Source of the DNA: Pirellula sp.
GTDB lineage: Bacteria > Planctomycetota > Planctomycetia > Pirellulales > PNKZ01
Length of the DNA: 64,000 nucleotides
Direction of reading: 5' to 3'
Assembly (NCBI GenBank): GCA_013822735.1
Contig: PNKZ01000002.1
Coordinates: 620,001 to 684,000 of the forward strand
Shown: positions 8,863-16,544 of the stretch, one piece after another
Position numbering within the stretch: position 1 is the first letter of the stretch
How the letters are laid out: each line of letters begins with the position of its first letter
Notes under the pieces: generated by a model
What the model was told of the DNA's origin: nothing
The model's database searches: none
What the model saw: only the letters and a program-made list of their open reading frames with translations
Program-made: the position numbers and the translations under genes

Positions 8863-9024
8863 CGGGTGGCCCAGGTTGCTTTTGCAACCTGGGATTGCAA
8901 GAGGCCGTGGCCTTTCAGTCTAGCTATTCCATCCGATCGCCGATGGGGCAACAGCAACCGCTTCCGGCCACGACTGTATCTGCCTCTCGGAGACCCAGGT
9001 TGCAAAAGCAACCTGGGCCACCCG
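8863..9024. repeat. Hairpin-ended intergenic element, copy 2 (about 160 bp)
   Basis: The left end is CGGGTGG then CCCAGGTTGC (8870-8879) TTTT GCAACCTGGG (8884-8893); the right end is CCCAGGTTGC (8994-9003) AAAA GCAACCTGGG (9008-9017) then CCACCCG. Both ends are perfect 10-bp stems, and the whole unit is bounded by inverted copies of CGGGTGGCCCAGGTTGC. The interior shares TGCAAGAGGC...CCTTTCA with copy 1. It ends 4 bp before the stop codon of the 9028 lipoprotein gene and fills most of the 341-base gap 8687-9027. Confidence 0.8.
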
Positions 9025-9027
9025 CGG

Positions 9028-9579
9028 TTACGAAATCCAGTTCATCTTGTCGACGGTGACCTGCCACACGCCGTTCTTACGCTCGAGACGATACGAGTTA
9101 CCCGAAGAACTCAAATTGGCCTCATAGTATCCGCCCGAGGCCTCGACGGTGTTCGCGTCGATCCATTTGAAAGCCTCTACATGGAATAAGAGACCGTCGC
9201 CGACTCGAAATTGCGAGCCGAGACGGACGGGTGGCGCGTGCCCGTCAAAGCGGTTGAGGAATGCGTCGTCCGGATCTTTGTCGTCGATCTGGATGAAATA
9301 AGCCTTGGCATTCTGTTGAGCGCCGGAGGCATTTCGTTTGAATTGATGGCGCAGGAGTGCCTCACGAACGGCTGCGTGCTCCACTTCCGAGGGTTCATAC
9401 TTCGGTCGGTCACTTTCGGCCGTCGGCGATGCTTTCAGCTTCGCCGAGTGCTGGTCGTCGAATGTCTTCGGTGCAGCGGTCGCTGCAGGAGGGCTCGCAG
9501 CCGAATCGACCGAGGGTATCCCTGCGCCGTCGCAAGAACTCAAGGTCACAGTGAAAAGAACGGCAACAACGTAACGCAT
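9028..9579 (-). CDS. Putative lipoprotein of unknown function
   Basis: A 183-residue protein starting at ATG 9579. The N-terminus MRYVVAVLF...LSSC16 is a lipoprotein signal with lipobox LSSC. A low-complexity Ala/Pro/Ser linker follows (about 17-60). The C-terminal domain (about 65-183) has AYFIQIDDKDPDDAFLNRF and a final beta-rich module, SSGNSYRLERKNGVWQVT, that resembles the small NTF2/cystatin-like domains which close many planctomycetal lipoproteins. No family was recognised. A longer in-frame reading to 9777 exists, but it passes through a hairpin repeat and lacks any leader, so the short start is preferred. Confidence 0.65.
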   Translation of the reverse strand: MRYVVAVLFTVTLSSCDGAGIPSVDSAASPPAATAAPKTFDDQHSAKLKASPTAESDRPKYEPSEVEHAAVREALLRHQFKRNASGAQQNAKAYFIQIDDKDPDDAFLNRFDGHAPPVRLGSQFRVGDGLLFHVEAFKWIDANTVEASGGYYEANLSSSGNSYRLERKNGVWQVTVDKMNWIS

Positions 9580-9718
9580 CGGAAGTTCGCCTAGTGGTGT
9601 ATGCGCCTCGCTTGCAGGGTATTCGTCGGCGGGCCGATTGTTTATTCCATTGTGCCGTCCGAGTGCGACGTCCGCCGGATGGTTCGAATGGGCCGAACGC
9701 TGTTGCTCAGTTGCTCGC

Positions 9719-9769
9719 GGCTGGCCCAAGTTGCTGTGCATCTGTTGCAAAAGCAACCTGGGCCACCCC
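9719..9769. repeat. Hairpin-ended intergenic element, copy 3 (compact)
   Basis: GGCCCAAGTTGC (9723-9734) and then GTTGC AAAA GCAACCTGGGCCACCCC (9744-9769). The same words as copies 1 and 2 are present, but with almost no interior. It lies between the DoxX gene and the lipoprotein gene. Confidence 0.65.
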
Positions 9770-9790
9770 GTGTGCATGACGAGTGAGTGC

Positions 9791-10201
9791 TTAGGCGGCT
9801 GAGGTTGTCCGGCGGCCGTCCAGGCTGCCTTTTCCGGGGCCGTTGGCGATGAGGTAGAGCATTGTGCCCATCATGCTGAGGTTCTTCATGAATTGGATCA
9901 TCTGCGCCTGTTGATCCGGGCCGGTGACGTTCCAGAAGGCGTGGAAGTAGTACGTGGCCAGGGCGAGGAACACCAAGAGCAACGCCGCGCCGAAGCGGGT
10001 GTAGAAGCCCAAGATCACCGAGACGCTGCCGAACAGCAGAAACACGATCGCCAACGCGAGCATCAAGCGCGGGCTCGGGACGCCGGCCGAGGTCATGTAA
10101 CCGACCACGCCGCTGAAGTTGGGGATTTTGTTGCCGACGGCGCTCATGAGAAAGATGGTGGCGATCATCACACGGCCGAGAATGGAGACGACGGATTGCA
10201 T
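9791..10201 (-). CDS. DoxX family membrane protein
   Basis: A 136-residue integral membrane protein with four hydrophobic segments (about 5-22, 45-66, 70-92, 105-120). The RxxxxxxFxxSxxxK opening (ILGRVMIATIFLMSAVGNK) and the central FGxxxxxLGFxTRxxA are typical of DoxX/SURF4-like proteins. Members act at the membrane in thiol or redox homeostasis and often accompany pirin or MarR genes. Downstream of the pirin gene with a 294-bp gap, it may be part of the same regulated group, though it could have its own promoter. Start ATG at 10201 with AGGA upstream. Confidence 0.85.
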   Translation of the reverse strand: MQSVVSILGRVMIATIFLMSAVGNKIPNFSGVVGYMTSAGVPSPRLMLALAIVFLLFGSVSVILGFYTRFGAALLLVFLALATYYFHAFWNVTGPDQQAQMIQFMKNLSMMGTMLYLIANGPGKGSLDGRRTTSAA

Positions 10202-10291
10202 CGGAGGGTTCCTGGTTCAGGGTTTGGGGTTCAGGGTTTAGTGGTTGACGAGTGGTGAGTGAATGGGATGCGATTGCAAATGGGTCATTGA

Positions 10292-10430
10292 AAAATGCAA
10301 ATTGCAAATTGAGGAAAAGGTGTTGCGGCTCGCTTGCGCCAATTTGCGATTTGCGATTTGCAATTCTCAATTTGCAATGGGTTCGTCACCCCTCACCCCC
10401 GGCCCCTCTCCCGCAAGGGGCGAGGGGAGT
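10292..10430. repeat. AT-rich inverted repeat and CCCCTC/GAGGGG hairpin between DoxX and pirin genes
   Basis: ATTGCAAATTGAG (10301-10313) and its exact reverse complement CTCAATTTGCAAT (10366-10378) bracket several ATTTGC words. Right after it, CCCCTCTCCCGCAAGGGG (10394-10411) and flanking CCCC/GGGG words form a GC-rich hairpin region to about 10430. This kind of non-coding sequence recurs in planctomycete intergenic DNA. Confidence 0.55.
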
Positions 10431-10495
10431 GATTGAGGAGGACGGCGGACCAGAGCAGACGGCGGGGATGAACCCCGCCGCTCGCTACGGACGGA

Positions 10496-11194
10496 TTACA
10501 GCAAGTCGAAGAGCATCACTTCCGCGCCGGATTCGCTCCGGAGTTTTAGTGACGTTTCTTCACTGACTGCGACGCCGTCGCCGGCTGCGACTTGGTGGCC
10601 GTTGACGGTGAGCGACCCGCGAAGCACTTGCAGCCACGCGTGACGCACGGGCAGCAGCTTGTACTCCAACTCCTGGCCGGCCGAGAGATTTGCCAAGAAG
10701 ATGCGGGCATCTTGGTGGATGAGCAGCGAACCTTCGGCGGCGTCGCGCGAGGCGACGAGTTGCCAACGGTTGCTGCGTCCCTCGGTCGGGAAGTTCTTCT
10801 GTTCGTAACTCGGCGTGAGCCCTTTCCGTTCGGGATAGAGCCAGATTTGGTACAGGTGGACGGGCTCGTCCTTCGAGGGATTGAACTCGCTGTGCGTGAT
10901 GCCGGTGCCGGCGGTCATCCGTTGGAACTCGCCCGGCCGCAGCACTTCGCCGTTGCCCATGGAGTCTTGATGCTCCAAGGCGCCGGAAAGGACGTACGTG
11001 ACGATCTCCATGTCTTCATGCGGATGCGTGCCGAACCCTTGGCCGGGTGCGACCCGATCTTCGTTCATGACGCGGAGAGCGCGGAAGCGGATGTGCTCGC
11101 GATCTTGATACGTGGAGAACGAAAAGGTGTGGTAGGTGTCGAGCCAACCGTGGTCGGCATGGCCGCGCTCGGCGGACTTGCGGATGGTGAACAT
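10496..11194 (-). CDS. Pirin family protein (quercetin dioxygenase-like bicupin)
   Basis: A 232-residue bicupin. The metal ligands of pirin/YhhW are all present: H57 and H59 in GTHPHEDMEIVTYV, H101 and E103 in GTGITHSEFNPS. The N-terminal cupin (about 10-130) is the conserved one; the C-terminal cupin is degenerate, as usual. Bacterial pirins of this length (YhhW type) show quercetin 2,3-dioxygenase activity in vitro and are often induced by redox-active compounds. A marR gene lies 194 bp upstream on the same strand and doxX follows downstream, which supports a role in redox or quinone stress. Confidence 0.9.
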   Translation of the reverse strand: MFTIRKSAERGHADHGWLDTYHTFSFSTYQDREHIRFRALRVMNEDRVAPGQGFGTHPHEDMEIVTYVLSGALEHQDSMGNGEVLRPGEFQRMTAGTGITHSEFNPSKDEPVHLYQIWLYPERKGLTPSYEQKNFPTEGRSNRWQLVASRDAAEGSLLIHQDARIFLANLSAGQELEYKLLPVRHAWLQVLRGSLTVNGHQVAAGDGVAVSEETSLKLRSESGAEVMLFDLL

Positions 11195-11334
11195 GTTTTG
11201 GGTGTCCTGTAGAGAAGCGGGTTTTTGTTCGTCGGCCGATCTGCAGAGTTGGATGCGGCCGGCGGCGGAATGGTTACAAGTGAATAGTTGATATGTGAGT
11301 TATTTGGGGCGAGCGGAGGGACGAGAGCCGGAGA

Positions 11335-11399
11335 CGTCAGTCGGGGGCGTCAGTCGGGGGCGTCAGTCGGGGGCGTCAGTCGGGGGCGTCAGTCGGGGG
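11335..11399. repeat. Tandem repeat, five perfect copies of a 13-bp unit
   Basis: The unit CGTCAGTCGGGGG is repeated head to tail five times without a mismatch (11335-11347, 11348-11360, 11361-11373, 11374-11386, 11387-11399). The stop codon of the marR gene (minus strand, 11389-11391) lies inside the last unit, so the array forms the 3' end of marR and the start of the marR-pirin spacer. Confidence 0.95.
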
Positions 11400-11871
11400 C
11401 GTCGTTCACGCGCTGCCGGGCTTTTTCGAGGAGCCGGCTGAGCTCTTTGAGTTCGGCCTTGGTGAGGTGGCCGACGAGGCGATGGTGGAGCTGGGAGACG
11501 GGCTCATCGAGCGACTTTAGCAGAGCAGTGCCTTTCTCCGTGAGCTCGACGTAGATGACGCGACGGTCTTCGGTGCTGCGATGACGGCCGATGAGGCTTT
11601 GTTGCTCGAGCCGATCGAGTAGGCCGGTCATGGCGGGCACGACCTGAATCATGCGCTCGGCAATCTCCTGGCAGGGGAGGGGCCGGCCCTCGCCGCGGAG
11701 GATGCGGAGGACGTTGTACTGCGAGGAGGTGAGGGCGTATTCGCGGAAGAGGCGGCCGAAACGATTGTCGAACTGGTCGTTAGTGCGGAGCAGATTCAGA
11801 ATCGCCTCTTGCTCGGGCGATTCGAACGGGCGGCGTTTTTTGAGTTCGTGCTGCAGGCCGGCGGGGGACAT
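11389..11871 (-). CDS. MarR family transcriptional regulator
   Basis: A 160-residue winged-helix regulator. Residues 45-110 carry the MarR DNA-binding domain: SSQYNVLRILRGEG, then LPCQEIAERM (recognition region), VPAMTGLLDRLEQQSLIGR and the wing STEDRRVIYVELTEKG. Flanking helices form the dimer interface. MarR proteins usually repress a neighbouring gene until a phenolic or oxidant ligand binds. A promoter with TTGACA and an inverted repeat TTACAT/ATGTAA lies 50-90 bp upstream of the start, consistent with autoregulation. The last four codons and the stop fall in a 13-bp tandem repeat, so the C-terminus could vary between strains. Confidence 0.9.
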   Translation of the reverse strand: MSPAGLQHELKKRRPFESPEQEAILNLLRTNDQFDNRFGRLFREYALTSSQYNVLRILRGEGRPLPCQEIAERMIQVVPAMTGLLDRLEQQSLIGRHRSTEDRRVIYVELTEKGTALLKSLDEPVSQLHHRLVGHLTKAELKELSRLLEKARQRVNDAPD

Positions 11872-11919
11872 ACGGGGCGGACCTCGGAGAAAATCGACCG
11901 AACGGGCGCGACGAATACG

Positions 11920-11960
11920 TTACATGGATATAGTTTATATGTAATCTATCGTCATGTCAA
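11920..11960 (-). promoter_or_regulatory. Promoter and candidate MarR operator
   Basis: On the minus strand TTGACA (11960-11955), a 17-base spacer and TAAACT (11937-11932) form a plausible sigma-70 promoter about 60 bp before the marR start. The inverted repeat TTACAT (11920-11925) / ATGTAA (11939-11944) brackets the -10 box, the place where an autoregulating MarR dimer would bind. Confidence 0.6.
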
Positions 11961-12083
11961 CGGATGGGCCTGCAGGAACTTCTGGATCGGCGTAAGCCCT
12001 TGATGTATAGTAGGTTCGGGCGTTATGGGGACGCCGCGAACGACAGGCTGATGCAGATCAGGTTCCAACCGGTGAGAGCACCT

Positions 12084-13148
12084 ATGTTGCGGAGCGGGCA
12101 GATGAGCACCAGGGCGGCGGCGTGGGCATGGGCGACGGCGATCGTGGTTGCGGGTTGCACGGAAGGGACGCCGGTCGCCGATCCGGCTGCGGCAACGCCG
12201 AGCGTTTTGAAGTCGGACGCCGAGAAGTCCGCCGAGGCCGACCTTGCGAGCCTGCCCGTGCCGAGCGGGGCCACGAAGGTGTTCGTCAGCGGCGACGTGG
12301 CGATGTACGCGACCGAGGCGTCGGTGAAGTCGACGCTGGACGAATGCGCGAAGCGACTCTCCGACGCCGGCTGGGAACCGTACGGAGCCGCCGGGGATTC
12401 ACGCTACTTCAAGCGCGGGCTGGTTCGGCTCAACGCGAATATCGTCAGCGCCGCTGCGCAAGGGGGCAAGACGATGCTCAGCTACACGCGGGAGAAGATG
12501 TCCGTCGATCTGCCGGCGCCGAGCGACGCCGAACAGTTGCAATATTCCAACACTACGACGCAACTCCATTTCGATTCGCCGAAGACGCTGGATGAGCTTT
12601 GCGACTTTTACCGCAGGGCGTTGGAGAAGGGGGGATGGAAGGCGACGACCGACCGTCCGCTGAAGTCGGGCTTTCGCGACGAGCTGATTTTCCGAAGTCC
12701 GACGAAAGCGATGCTGACGCTGAGCGTATCGGACTTTGAAGGGAAACGCCGTGTGACGTTGAAACATGAAACCGCCGAACAAGTGGCCGCGGCCGAGAAG
12801 CGATTTCAGGAGGAAAAGGCGAAGCGGGAAGCTAAGGAGAATATGCCTCTCCCGAAGCTCACGGTGGAATTGCCCTCTGCCGCCAAGGACGTGAAGACGT
12901 CGAAGGGGCGCGTCGAATTCGAGTTGCCTGCGGGCGAGGCGCGAGCATGCGTCGCCGGATGGCAGAAGTTCTTCGCAGCCGCAGGCTGGAAGGAACGCGT
13001 CACGACGTTGGAGAAAGTGGGCGGTTTGATCGCCTTTACGAAGGACGACCAAACCGTGACGGCCAGCTACACCGATCCGGGATTTATCGGGGCGGAAGTC
13101 TCGCTCCTAACGACCGGCGTGGAAGTCGAACCGCAGGTGAAAAAGTAG
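12084..13148 (+). CDS. Lipoprotein with three copies of an unknown domain
   Basis: A 354-residue protein. The start at 12084 (GGTGAG upstream) gives a leader ending in lipobox VAGC25. ATG 12102 with GGAG is an equally possible start. After a short linker, three related segments can be aligned by eye: about 50-140, 150-235 and 275-350. Each has a helix ending in a GW pair (LSDAGWEPYG, LEKGGWKAT, FAAAGWKERV), preceded by a run of acidic and aromatic residues and followed by two or three strands with a basic or Phe residue. A charged coiled segment (AAAEKRFQEEKAKREAKE) joins copies 2 and 3. I do not recognise the family. It is divergent from marR. Confidence 0.7.
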   Translation: MLRSGQMSTRAAAWAWATAIVVAGCTEGTPVADPAAATPSVLKSDAEKSAEADLASLPVPSGATKVFVSGDVAMYATEASVKSTLDECAKRLSDAGWEPYGAAGDSRYFKRGLVRLNANIVSAAAQGGKTMLSYTREKMSVDLPAPSDAEQLQYSNTTTQLHFDSPKTLDELCDFYRRALEKGGWKATTDRPLKSGFRDELIFRSPTKAMLTLSVSDFEGKRRVTLKHETAEQVAAAEKRFQEEKAKREAKENMPLPKLTVELPSAAKDVKTSKGRVEFELPAGEARACVAGWQKFFAAAGWKERVTTLEKVGGLIAFTKDDQTVTASYTDPGFIGAEVSLLTTGVEVEPQVKK

Positions 13149-13224
13149 CCGAACCGCGGGCCTTTTGCAGGTTCACGGCGGATTGATTCGGCTTGTTCAA
13201 CGCTGCGAATTTGACGCCGCGCGG

Positions 13225-13914
13225 CTATTCGACCTTGTCGCCGGCGGCAAGCTCGCGGATGCGAATGTTCTTCCAACGCACTTGGTAAGGGCCTGTGCCC
13301 GGCTTGATGCCGTGTACTTGCAGCCCAATGAAACCGGATGCGTCGGTCGCATCTTGGAAGTCGGCGCAGGGTACGCCGTTGACCCAAGAGCGGATGTGAT
13401 CCCCTTGGGCGACGATGCGATAGTGGTTCCACTCGCCGTTTTGGAACGCCTTGGCGGCCTCGGGCTTCTTGGCAAAGTCGTCGAACCATTTCGTGCCGCG
13501 TCCTTCATCCCAGAAATTGCCCGACACGCCGTCTTCCGCGCGGTCGATCTCACATTGATAGCCGTAGACTTCCCCTTTCTTCCGAATGCGCTTCGGGTTG
13601 GAAGCTTGGGGCGTGTCCTTCTCGTAGACGTGGCTGCGGATTTGCACGCCTGAATTGAGTTTCATGTCGCAAAGGACGTCGAATTCTAGTTCGAAGTCGC
13701 CATACGGTTCACGGCAAAGAAACGTGTTGGGGCTGCCGTCGACCGTGGTGCCGACGATCGTGCCGTCGACTACTTCGTACTTGGCCGCGCCGCCGCGCAC
13801 GGTCCAACCATCGAGAGTTTTGCCGTCAAAGAGAGCCAGCCAAGCCGGCTCGGCCGCCAAACTACATGAAGCGGCAAAGAAGGCGAGGGCGGTAGCGAGC
13901 GGGCGCATAAGCAT
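13225..13914 (-). CDS. DUF1080 (3-keto-disaccharide hydrolase-like) secreted protein
   Basis: A 229-residue protein with a signal peptide (residues 1-20, ending SLAAEP). The mature part is a single DUF1080 domain with the family's signature pieces: WLALFDGKTLDGW, YEVVDGTIVGT, NTFLCREPYGDFELEFDV, NSGVQIRSHV and GEWNHYRIVAQGDHIRSWVNG. The fold is a concanavalin-like jelly roll. Members with known activity act on 3-keto-glycosides, but most planctomycetal copies are uncharacterised. The C-terminus (RWKNIRIREL) ends the fold cleanly, so the protein is complete. An in-frame ATG two codons later is an alternative start. Confidence 0.88.
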   Translation of the reverse strand: MLMRPLATALAFFAASCSLAAEPAWLALFDGKTLDGWTVRGGAAKYEVVDGTIVGTTVDGSPNTFLCREPYGDFELEFDVLCDMKLNSGVQIRSHVYEKDTPQASNPKRIRKKGEVYGYQCEIDRAEDGVSGNFWDEGRGTKWFDDFAKKPEAAKAFQNGEWNHYRIVAQGDHIRSWVNGVPCADFQDATDASGFIGLQVHGIKPGTGPYQVRWKNIRIRELAAGDKVE

Positions 13915-14082
13915 GTGAGGATCTCAGTGAGAATGGCGGGGCGAACGAAGCGAGCGGCGGTGTTTGCAATGCGAACGTCGCCAGTGTAATCTCGCCCACG
14001 TCGTCCGCCAAACTTGCGTGCGCCGTGCCTCATGTCGTGCGGTGTTCGTTGTTCGCTTGCTTACTTATAGGAGATCTCGCAT

Positions 14083-14493
14083 ATGTCAACGGCTTGGAAA
14101 TCGCTCGGGGCACTGGCTTGTGGACTCGCGGCACTGGCGTTCGTGGTGCGCTCGCCCGCGGCATCGGCCGACGCGGCAGGCGAAAAAAAGGCGCCGCTAC
14201 GCCACGTGGTTTTCTTCAAGTTCAAGCCGGACACCGACGCGGCAACGCTTAGCAAGATAACGGACGCCTTCGCCGAGCTTCCGAAGAAGATTGATGCGAT
14301 TCAAGATTTCGAGTGGGGAACCGACGTTGGCGTGGAAGGCCTTTCGAAAGGCTTCACGCACTGCTTCTTGGTGACATTTGCCGACGCTAAGGGGCGTGAC
14401 GCCTACTTGCCGCACGCCGCACATGAAGAGTTTGTCACCCTGGTGAAGCCGCACCTGGAAGACGTGTGCGTCATCGACTACGTCGTGCGCTAG
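14083..14493 (+). CDS. Dabb (stress-responsive alpha/beta barrel) family protein with signal peptide
   Basis: A 136-residue protein preceded by AGGAG nine bases before ATG. Residues 1-32 form a signal peptide. The rest is one Dabb domain (about 41-136): LRHVVFFKFKPDT, then AELPKKIDAIQDFEWGTD, GLSKGFTHCFLVTF, and RDAYLPHAAHEEFV with the conserved HPxH-like pair, ending VCVIDYVVR. Dabb domains dimerise into ferredoxin-like barrels; biological roles range from stress proteins to ring-modifying enzymes. Exported versions are frequent in Planctomycetes and unstudied. Confidence 0.87.
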   Translation: MSTAWKSLGALACGLAALAFVVRSPAASADAAGEKKAPLRHVVFFKFKPDTDAATLSKITDAFAELPKKIDAIQDFEWGTDVGVEGLSKGFTHCFLVTFADAKGRDAYLPHAAHEEFVTLVKPHLEDVCVIDYVVR

Positions 14494-14506
14494 ATTTTGG
14501 AGTGCG

Positions 14507-15304
14507 CTACTTCGTTTCGAAGTCGACCAGTTCCATCTGCGTTCGGCGGATTAGTTGTCCGCCGACGTCGAATTCTTCCGACGTCTGGCTGACGACGCCG
14601 CCCGGGATTTCCGGGCAGCAAATGGCTTGCGTCGTGGTTTGGCCGCGAGGATGGTGCTGAACCGTTCGAACCTCCGCGACGGAGCGATTTCGCGCCAGAA
14701 TGCGTCGCTCCGAAGAAAGAGAGACCACGTTCATGACGGTTTCGCCAAGTTGCCGACTTGTCGCAACGTCGATGGTCGTCGTGACCTTTCGCATGACGAA
14801 GGGGGCGACTTGAGGGTTGACCCAAGTGGTAATGATTTGCCGACGGCCGCCGCTCGTGCTTTCCGTCTGTCGCACTTCACAAGGAATCACTTTCCCTTGG
14901 ATTGAGAGTGCTTCCACCGGAAGTTCTTTGGCAACGGATGCACCGTCGACAGGTTCGCCGAGGAGTCCTTGGCGAAGTTCTTGCGGCGGGCTTTGCAGCT
15001 TCCGATCGCCGATCTCCAGCGATGTTTGTACACGTAACGTGAGTCCGTTATCGTCGGCGTCGGCCAACGTCATCTTCGTTTCGCTGACGCTTCGGCCCAT
15101 GACCTGACCTTCGGGGTCGAGCGTTTCCATGCCTTGCCGCATCACGACCCAACTGCCGGGACGGAATCGGCCCCAGAGATGGTGACGTCGACCAAACTGT
15201 CCGGCGTCGGCCGCTTGCAGCGCGCATAAAAGTGCTACTGCTAGCAGCGTTAGACGCGTGCTCCAGATTCGCAAGACGTTAGAATTCGAATATCGACGCC
15301 GCAT
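14507..15304 (-). CDS. Secreted protein of unknown function
   Basis: A 265-residue protein. The start at 15304 is chosen because GAGGA lies just upstream; an upstream in-frame start adds 23 polar residues. A leader spans residues about 13-34 (RLTLLAVALLCALQAADA). The mature protein begins with a basic, His-rich segment (GRRHHLWGRFRPGSWV) and is then all-beta: LTLRVQTSLEI, VIPCEVRQTES, FVMRKVTTTID, CCPEIPGGVVSQTSEEF. It resembles the DUF3108-like or outer-membrane-associated beta proteins found in Planctomycetes, but I cannot name the family. It is convergent with the Dabb gene, 13 bp apart. Confidence 0.7.
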   Translation of the reverse strand: MRRRYSNSNVLRIWSTRLTLLAVALLCALQAADAGQFGRRHHLWGRFRPGSWVVMRQGMETLDPEGQVMGRSVSETKMTLADADDNGLTLRVQTSLEIGDRKLQSPPQELRQGLLGEPVDGASVAKELPVEALSIQGKVIPCEVRQTESTSGGRRQIITTWVNPQVAPFVMRKVTTTIDVATSRQLGETVMNVVSLSSERRILARNRSVAEVRTVQHHPRGQTTTQAICCPEIPGGVVSQTSEEFDVGGQLIRRTQMELVDFETK

Positions 15305-15593
15305 AGAGTCCTCAGTCAAACCCCCTATCTTATTGATTTTGGTGGTTTTGTGAATCCCTGGTGTCGATTCCACCCGCTCACAAGCCGGGCATTGTCGACG
15401 TAAGTTGTTGATTTACAACGTTGGGAAGCAAATTCCGACTTTGCCGTTGGATTCGCTAAGTCGCTTGAAACCAACCGGATACGGACACGCACGTGGCGAC
15501 TAAGGCGATGGGTCGAGGCGTCGCATGGAATTTAGAAATGTTGTGGAATTTTCTGCTGACGTAGCCACACGCAACGCAATGGGAGAGACATTC

Positions 15594-16520
15594 GTGAACA
15601 AATGGCTTCAGGTTTGGCTGTTCGCCGGAGTCGCGTTTGCCGCCGCTCAGGCGCTTGGGGCGCCGCCTGCGGAAGCGCCTGTGAGAGTCGACGATCCATT
15701 AGCAGCTATCAACGGTGAGTTTCGGTCCACGTACGCTCGTGTCCGCGCCGACGCCGTCGCCAAGACGCGGCCCATCATTCTCTTCGATGGGGAAAAGTTC
15801 ACGCTCCTGCAAGGAGAGCAACGAATTACATCGTCACTGGTGCCGGCAACATACCATCGACTCAAGGCCGCCGCACATTTTCAGTTGATGATCTTTCTGG
15901 AGTTTCAGGGAGGCGGCGCTGCACCGCGCCCGGCGTCAGACATCACCCGATGGCAATCGTGGCTTGCTCTCGCCGAGGCCGCCGCGACGGCCGACGCGAA
16001 CTTCGGACTGAGTGCCGAACAGCAAGCCGCTCAGCAAGAAATCCTGAGGCTCGGCAGAAGTTTTCTGTCCGAGGCAATTGAAAATCGCACGGCGACCCCG
16101 GAGGCGTTGCGCGAGTTCTGTGATACCGCGTCACCGCTGATCGAGCAGCATCTCACTTGGGCCGCCGAGATCGAGCTCGATCACTATCGTGGCGTGCTCG
16201 AAACGTGGCGAAAGGAACTCACCGGAGTTCAATGGGAGCAGCTGCGCGTCGTCGTGATGGGTTCGCAGATGCCGCGGCGCAACAATCGCGTCGTCCAACT
16301 CTTGGCCGCCATGCTCGGCGTCGCAGGAGAAGGAGACCGGATCATCTATGCGGAATCAATCTACGAGGAACCCCGGGCCTTGAGTTTACTGGGAACCCAT
16401 ATCATCGACGGGGCCGCCGGCGACGCATTCTTCGGCGATGCCGCACGCATGAGCCAAGACTTGCTCGCGCCCGCCGCGGCGGAATACGTGCGACGCCACT
16501 TTCCTAAGCCGTCGAAATAA
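15594..16520 (+). CDS. Exported alpha-helical protein of unknown function
   Basis: About 308 residues if translation starts at GTG 15594, which has GGGAGAG seven bases upstream and puts the signal peptide (NKWLQVWLFAGVAFAAAQALGAPP) at the N-terminus. ATG 15579 is the alternative. The mature part is mostly helical, with Gln/Glu/Ala-rich segments (SAEQQAAQQEILRLGRSFL) and a conserved-looking QWEQLRVVVMGSQMPRRNN followed by a YAESIYEEPRALSLLGTHIID segment. No catalytic motif or known domain was recognised. It may be a periplasmic binding or structural protein. Confidence 0.68.
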   Translation: MNKWLQVWLFAGVAFAAAQALGAPPAEAPVRVDDPLAAINGEFRSTYARVRADAVAKTRPIILFDGEKFTLLQGEQRITSSLVPATYHRLKAAAHFQLMIFLEFQGGGAAPRPASDITRWQSWLALAEAAATADANFGLSAEQQAAQQEILRLGRSFLSEAIENRTATPEALREFCDTASPLIEQHLTWAAEIELDHYRGVLETWRKELTGVQWEQLRVVVMGSQMPRRNNRVVQLLAAMLGVAGEGDRIIYAESIYEEPRALSLLGTHIIDGAAGDAFFGDAARMSQDLLAPAAAEYVRRHFPKPSK

Positions 16521-16544
16521 AAGGTGTCGCCGCACTTCGGGCCG

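Noticed and set aside
11335-11399. CRISPR array
   Set aside because: The repeat units are contiguous without spacers, so it is a simple tandem repeat.
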